In this document: positions 37,101-43,100 of the stretch, one piece after another | Numbering within the stretch: the stretch's first letter is position 1 | How the letters are laid out: each line of letters starts with the position of its first letter | Source of the DNA: Lethocerus indicus | Lineage: Eukaryota > Arthropoda > Insecta > Hemiptera > Belostomatidae | Assembly (NCBI GenBank): GCA_019843655.1 | Contig: JACDQD010000006.1 | Span: forward strand, 28,414,246-28,478,245 | Length of the DNA stretch: 64,000 nucleotides | Reading direction: 5' to 3' | Notes under the pieces: model-generated | Database searches by the model: none | Told to the model about the DNA's origin: nothing | What the model saw: the letters and a program-made list of their open reading frames with translations, nothing else | Made by a program: the position numbers and the translations under genes

Positions 37101-40100
37101 TTCAGTAGCGGGTGTCGGCACTCTTTTGACGCTTTTCGGGCGTCCTCCAGTACTGTTGGAGGGCACAGTACAAGTGATACAGTGCAGTGAGGATGCCCGA
37201 AAAACGTCAAAAGTTCCGAAATCGACTGACGCCTACTACTGAAGATGGCGAGCGGCCGAAACCGGTCGAGAGAAAAAGACCGAACCGGTCCTCGCTGCAC
37301 CGCGACTGTCCCCCAACAGTACTGGGGGATGCCCGAAAAGCGTCAAAAGAGTGCCGACAGCGTCTGACGCCTACTACTGAAGATGGCGAGCGGCCGAAAC
37401 CGGTCGAGCGATAAAAGACCGAAACCGGTCCTCGCTGCACCGCGACTGTCCCCCAAACAGTACTGGGGGATGCCCGAAAAGCGTCAAAAGAGTGCCGACA
37501 CCTGCTACTGAAGATGGCGAGCGGCCGAAACCGGTCAAGCGAGAGAGGAGACAGAAACGGACCCACGGTATATAATACCCGTGTATTCTGAGAGTATATA
37601 ATACACTCTATTCCGCGACGTAATCCGCGCCCGGTTTCCTAGGAATTTAACTATAATAAATTCTGTAGGCTCTGTAAGGTTTCTGTCTCCTCTCGCTGCT
37701 GGTTTGGTCTTTTGCTAGACCGGTTTGTCGGCCGCTCGCCATCTTCAGTAGCGCTGTGTCAGTCACTGTTAGGCACTTTGGATGTTTTTCTGGGGCATCC
37801 TCAGTGCACTTTCACATGTGAAAGTGCACTGATGGCGAGCGGCCGACAAACCGGTCTAGCCAAAAAGACCAAACCAGCAGCGAGAGAGGAGACAGAAACA
37901 TCACGAACCTACAGTATATTCCAACCCCTCGCAGGGCCACAAAACAGGTATATCGAATTATAATAAATTCCTCTGGCCCAACAGAGCTCTATGTTTGGAA
38001 TCCCTCTACTATTTTGGAAATTAAAATTTGAAAAAAAAATAAAGGACGTCAACCTCGCCTCCGATATATGTTGACCCGGAGCAGGTTTCCGACGACGGGA
38101 TCAGGTTTCGTTCGAATTTCGCCGCAACTCGAACGCGATAATTTCTGAACTCTTAACCGGGTCACACTCAAAGTAGGAAAACCGTTTCGCCGACGCCCTC
38201 AACCACTGAAACCGGTCTCCGGCGTGCGGAAAGCCGGCGCGGAATAAACGCCGCCCTAAATATCAGCCGTTCGCCAACATCGATCCGGATCATATTCGGC
38301 CGTGTCCGGTCACCGGTTTCGGGCCCGCGTAATTTTCAGCCGTCGGAATAAGCGAGGGGAAAATGGGGAGTTTTCATTCATTCAATTACCAACGATTACA
38401 GACTGTTGTACCTCCGTCTGTACTATTGTACACTGTTCACTATCCGGTCTCTCGATTTGACGACTCGATTCGGAGTTCGACAATAATATACAGTTTAATA
38501 TACCTGTTTTGTGGCCCTGCGAGGGGTTGGAATACTGTAGATTTGTTGGGTTCGGTCTTTCGCCAGACCGGTGGTTTCGGCCGCTCGCCGTCTTCAGTAG
38601 CGCTGTTTGTTAGTCACTGTCGGCACTTTGGACGTTTTTCGGGGGCCCATCCTCACTGCCCACTGTCACGTGCTAATAACAGTGACAGTAACACAGCGCT
38701 ACTGAAGACGGCGAGCGGCCGAAACCACCGGTCTGGCGAAAGACCGACTCTCCCCAGCGAGAGAGGAGACAGAAACATCACGAACCTATACAATAATATA
38801 TACTTTAATCAAATGGTTTCGGCCGAAGCTCGCCGTCTTCAGTAGCGGTGTCAGTCGGTTTCGATAAAACGTTATGAACATCGTAGATTTCGCGCGGTCT
38901 TCTCCGTCTCCCCCTCGCCGGTTCGGTTTGTCTTTCTGCCGGACCCGGTTTACGGCCACTCGCCATCTTCAGTAGCGGTGTCAGTCGGTTTCGATAAAAC
39001 TTTATGAAAATCGTAGATTTCGCGCGTTCGGTTCTTTCGCCAGACCGGTTTCGGCCGCTCGCCAAGTGAGCGCTGTCCGAGACGCCGTCCCCGTCTTCCT
39101 GAAGATTCTCTGGCGAAACACCGAACCGGCGATAATCCCCTCGCAGACGGTATGTTGAACTATAAAATTGTTCCGGTCAATTTTCAAGCATTCAAACGAA
39201 AGACTGCGTTTACAACTTTCACTTCATCTAATGCATGCAATTCTATATTCAGTTTCGTCGACGATAAAGGAGCAAAATTTCCCAGTTCAACTAAAATGTT
39301 ATTTCGATATACGTTAGTAGCGCTGTGTGTAGTCACTGTCGGCACTTTACATGTGACAGTACATGTGAAAGTGACGGTGCAGCAGTGAGGATGCCCAAAA
39401 AAACATCCAAAGTGCCTAACAGTGACTAACACACAGCGCTACTGAAGACGGCGAGCGGCCGACAAACCGGTCTAGCAAAAGACCTAACCAGCAGCGAGAG
39501 AGGAGACAGAAACATCACGAACCTACAGTAAAAATGTTATATTACAAATCGTTTCCAAATTAATTGGATTGTCGCAAAGCCGTCGGTACATTTTCAACGG
39601 GCTACTGAGACTGACGGAAAGTCAGACATACGGGTATAAGACGATAAAACGGAATATCTCTCGGGGGGGATGCGAGTGTCGGTTGATTGCTCTATGAAAT
39701 AGGGTTTATTTTTTTCAATGGGTTCCCATCCCCCATTATACCGGTATTGGTGTAGTAATAGCTGCTTTTAGGGCATTAGACGTCGAAAGCAACTGAAGCA
39801 GGTGCCCAATCGGCGCGATGCGATCTGACCATTGACGCCGTCCGCCAATATTTACCGTTCAAATAAAACGTTGACCTTACCCGATTAATTGGCTGATAAT
39901 CGAGGTCCCTAAATCTGGGACCGGTCCCAGGGTACCGCCAGCGAGCCTTCGACGAGGGATTAAGTTGGCGCCGAAAAGGCTTTCCGCCACCGACGCGCTT
40001 CTTCATATACTTGATTTCCCGCCGACACTGATTCGATTATTAGAGTTCGATTATTAGTGTCACGAAATTACGGTCGGAATACCGTAGATTTCGCGGTATT

Positions 40101-43100
40101 TCCGCCTCCTCTCCGCCGGCTGTCGCGGTTTCGGCCGCTCGCCATCTTCAGTAGCCGTCTTGCGTGTCGGTCACTTCAAGACAGCGCTTTTGGAGAACGT
40201 TACAAGTGATAGTGGTGCAGTGCAGTTGAGGATGACGACAACCTCCCCCCCACCCACCCCCCCCGAAAACGTCCTCAAAGTGCCGGACACGGCGCTACTG
40301 AAGACGGCGAGCGGCCGAAACCGGTCCGGCGAAAGGCCGCGGACCCACCTCATAGCCATTAATCTTATAGCCCTGTATGGGCCGAATTTTTATTTTAAAT
40401 CCAAAAAAGTTGGGGGGACGAAAAATCAACAATTATAAACTTATATAAGCGAATGAAAAAAAAAAATTGTGAACTGAAACACAGGCCCATAGAGGGTTTA
40501 AATTAAGCTCATTAATCCTGACTTCTTAAGGCCACATATTTAAACTTTTGCCCTATTAATGCCTACTAGAGAGGCGTCATTTATTGCTATAAGTTGGTCT
40601 TTAATTACCCTATATAGGTTTTAATGTCAGCCGGTCACATTAGTGCCCTTCCGGCGCTTACCGCCCAACGTCCTAAATCCTTCAATTCTCTCCCGTTTTG
40701 GATCCGAATTTTTCCCAACTACAAATTCCAACTAATTAACGTCTAAATTGGGCTGAACCAGTCGAAAAGTTCGGATAATTAACAGACCACCGTTAAACCG
40801 ACTTCCGGTGGGTTAATAACTCGCGTAATACCGTGGGAAGAACCCTCGGGTGGGGGTTTCCGGCGGTAGTTGACCCCCACCCCCCACAACACTATTCAGG
40901 GATTTTTCCCGTTTTCTGGAAACCTCCCGAGCTCGAATTTCCTTCCGGGAGTCCTCCTGGGAATTGTCCTGGAGTAGACCAATTCCGAGTACTACTATAT
41001 CGCGTCGGCAACTAAATGATTGCGGATTCATTTAGTTCATCTTCTGGTCTTATGTCGTATATTTTTCCGTACCAACGAACCAACAGTCGGGGGCGGGGGG
41101 GTCCAATAGACATTTCAGAATATCCCAATTATAGGTTCGAAGATGAGCAAACACGAGTATATAGGTATCTAGCGACGAAAACCGCACCGGGGGGTGAAGT
41201 CTCCCTGTTTATCCCCCCGCATTACATGGCAAAATACACTATCTACGCTCCTATATCCCCGTTGAAGTTAATTTTCGTCGGATAGTCTGACTGGAATACT
41301 ACTGACGGTGACGAGAAGCCGAAATCAGCCGGGATATGAAACCCGCGCTCGTAGGGTGGTGGCGTTCAAATCTCTGAAGAAGTCAGGACGCCGGTAAAAA
41401 TAGTAGGGCTTCCGGAGACGCTCCAGTTTAAAATTTTTTTTGGTTTTTTTTAACTCTATTTAGGGATAATGGACGGGCAGAAGGGGGAAAGGGGACTGAA
41501 CGAGTGGATTTGGATGTGGAGAGAATTTAAGGAAGAGTGATTTTTCGGTATTTTTGAGGTCATTACCGGGCAGCACTGAGGACGGTACATAAGGACTTTG
41601 GACTGGAATCTTTGGACGCGACCTATGTCGTATTTCTTGGCGTAGGTCCGTGTCGGTTTTAGTACGGCTCTATATATTGTCAGTCTGTTGGCCTATTGTC
41701 AGTTTTGCTATGTCCTTTTCAAGAGGACAGACCCAATTTACGATTTAGATCTGTCCTTTTCAGTCCAGGGTACGTGGGGATGCTGTAATTGATCGAGTCT
41801 TTGGGACGTCCTTGGGCCGGTGGCCGAAGAGGAAGGGGGACTGAACGATTTAAGGATGATTTAGGGAAACGTGATTTTTTTTTTGGTATGTCGAGGTCAT
41901 TATTGGGATTGTCCGGTTAGAAACATACCCTGGGGAGCATTGAGGATGGGGCGGATTTCTTGGCGGAACACCAAGATGTCCTTTCGAAAGAGGTCTCGCG
42001 ACAGTACAAATTTTCGATTTAAATCTGTTCTTTTCAGTCGGGTACGGGTAATCATTTATGTACTTTTTACACCCCGTTCATTGGTCTGTAGTGGTGGGGG
42101 GGCTAGGGTAGGGTTGAATTGTTGAAATCTCCGCCCGTGGCATTCCCTCCGCCCTTTACCCCGACGACGACGACGACGACGGGGGTGGGGTGGGGGTGTG
42201 GGGAGGAAATATGGACGGATGGCGCATGTCAAGGGGATGGTCGGCGCCGCCGTGAGGGGTTTGACTTGTTGCCCGCAAACCCAACCATTGGCCCTCGCCA
42301 AAAGCCAATACTGGCTTTCAAAATGGATACCGTACCGTAGCGGTACCGTACCGTTTGCACGGACTCCGCAGGCGTCGGGTACCGCAAATACGAGAACGAC
42401 GCCCCCACCCCACCCACCCCCCCGAAACAACCCCCGCAAAATACAGTCCGATTGATTTCCCGACCCGTTAACCGCCAGCTTCAATTTCACTCCTCTTATC
42501 AAAATGCCCCGATAAGCCCTTCTCGATGTACGTTCGTGTTCTCCAGTACCGTTTAACGGAGAGAAATCCTGTTAGGTTCGTGATGTTTCCGTCTCCTCTC
42601 TCGCTGGGGTTCGGTCTTTCGCCAGACCGGTTTCGGCCGCTCTCGCCGTCTTCAGTAGCGCTGTGCCAGTCACACCTGGCAGTACAAGCGACACAGTGAC
42701 AGTGGGCAGTGAGGACGCCCGAAAAAAAATTTCCAAAGTGTCGAAAGTGGCTAACACACCGCTACTGAAGCGGCGGGCGAGAGCGGCCCAAACCGGTCTA
42801 GCGAAAAGCCCAACCAAACCGGTGAGAGTAGACAGAAACACACGAAATCTACGGTATTCCAACCACTCGCAGACCAAAAAACAGGTATATTAAACATTTA
42901 AGATATTTTTAATTTAATTAGATACGGTTGTCAACATTGTCAAAGCAGACAATCTTCAAAGGCTTCGATGTATAGAAATGAGTTTTTCCATTAGTTCCAT
43001 TAGAAATATGCATAAAATATCAATTTCCCACCCACACATGATGTTTAGACCTGTTTTCCGGTCTCCCTTTCGTATATAGTTCGAATATCATACAAAACAG

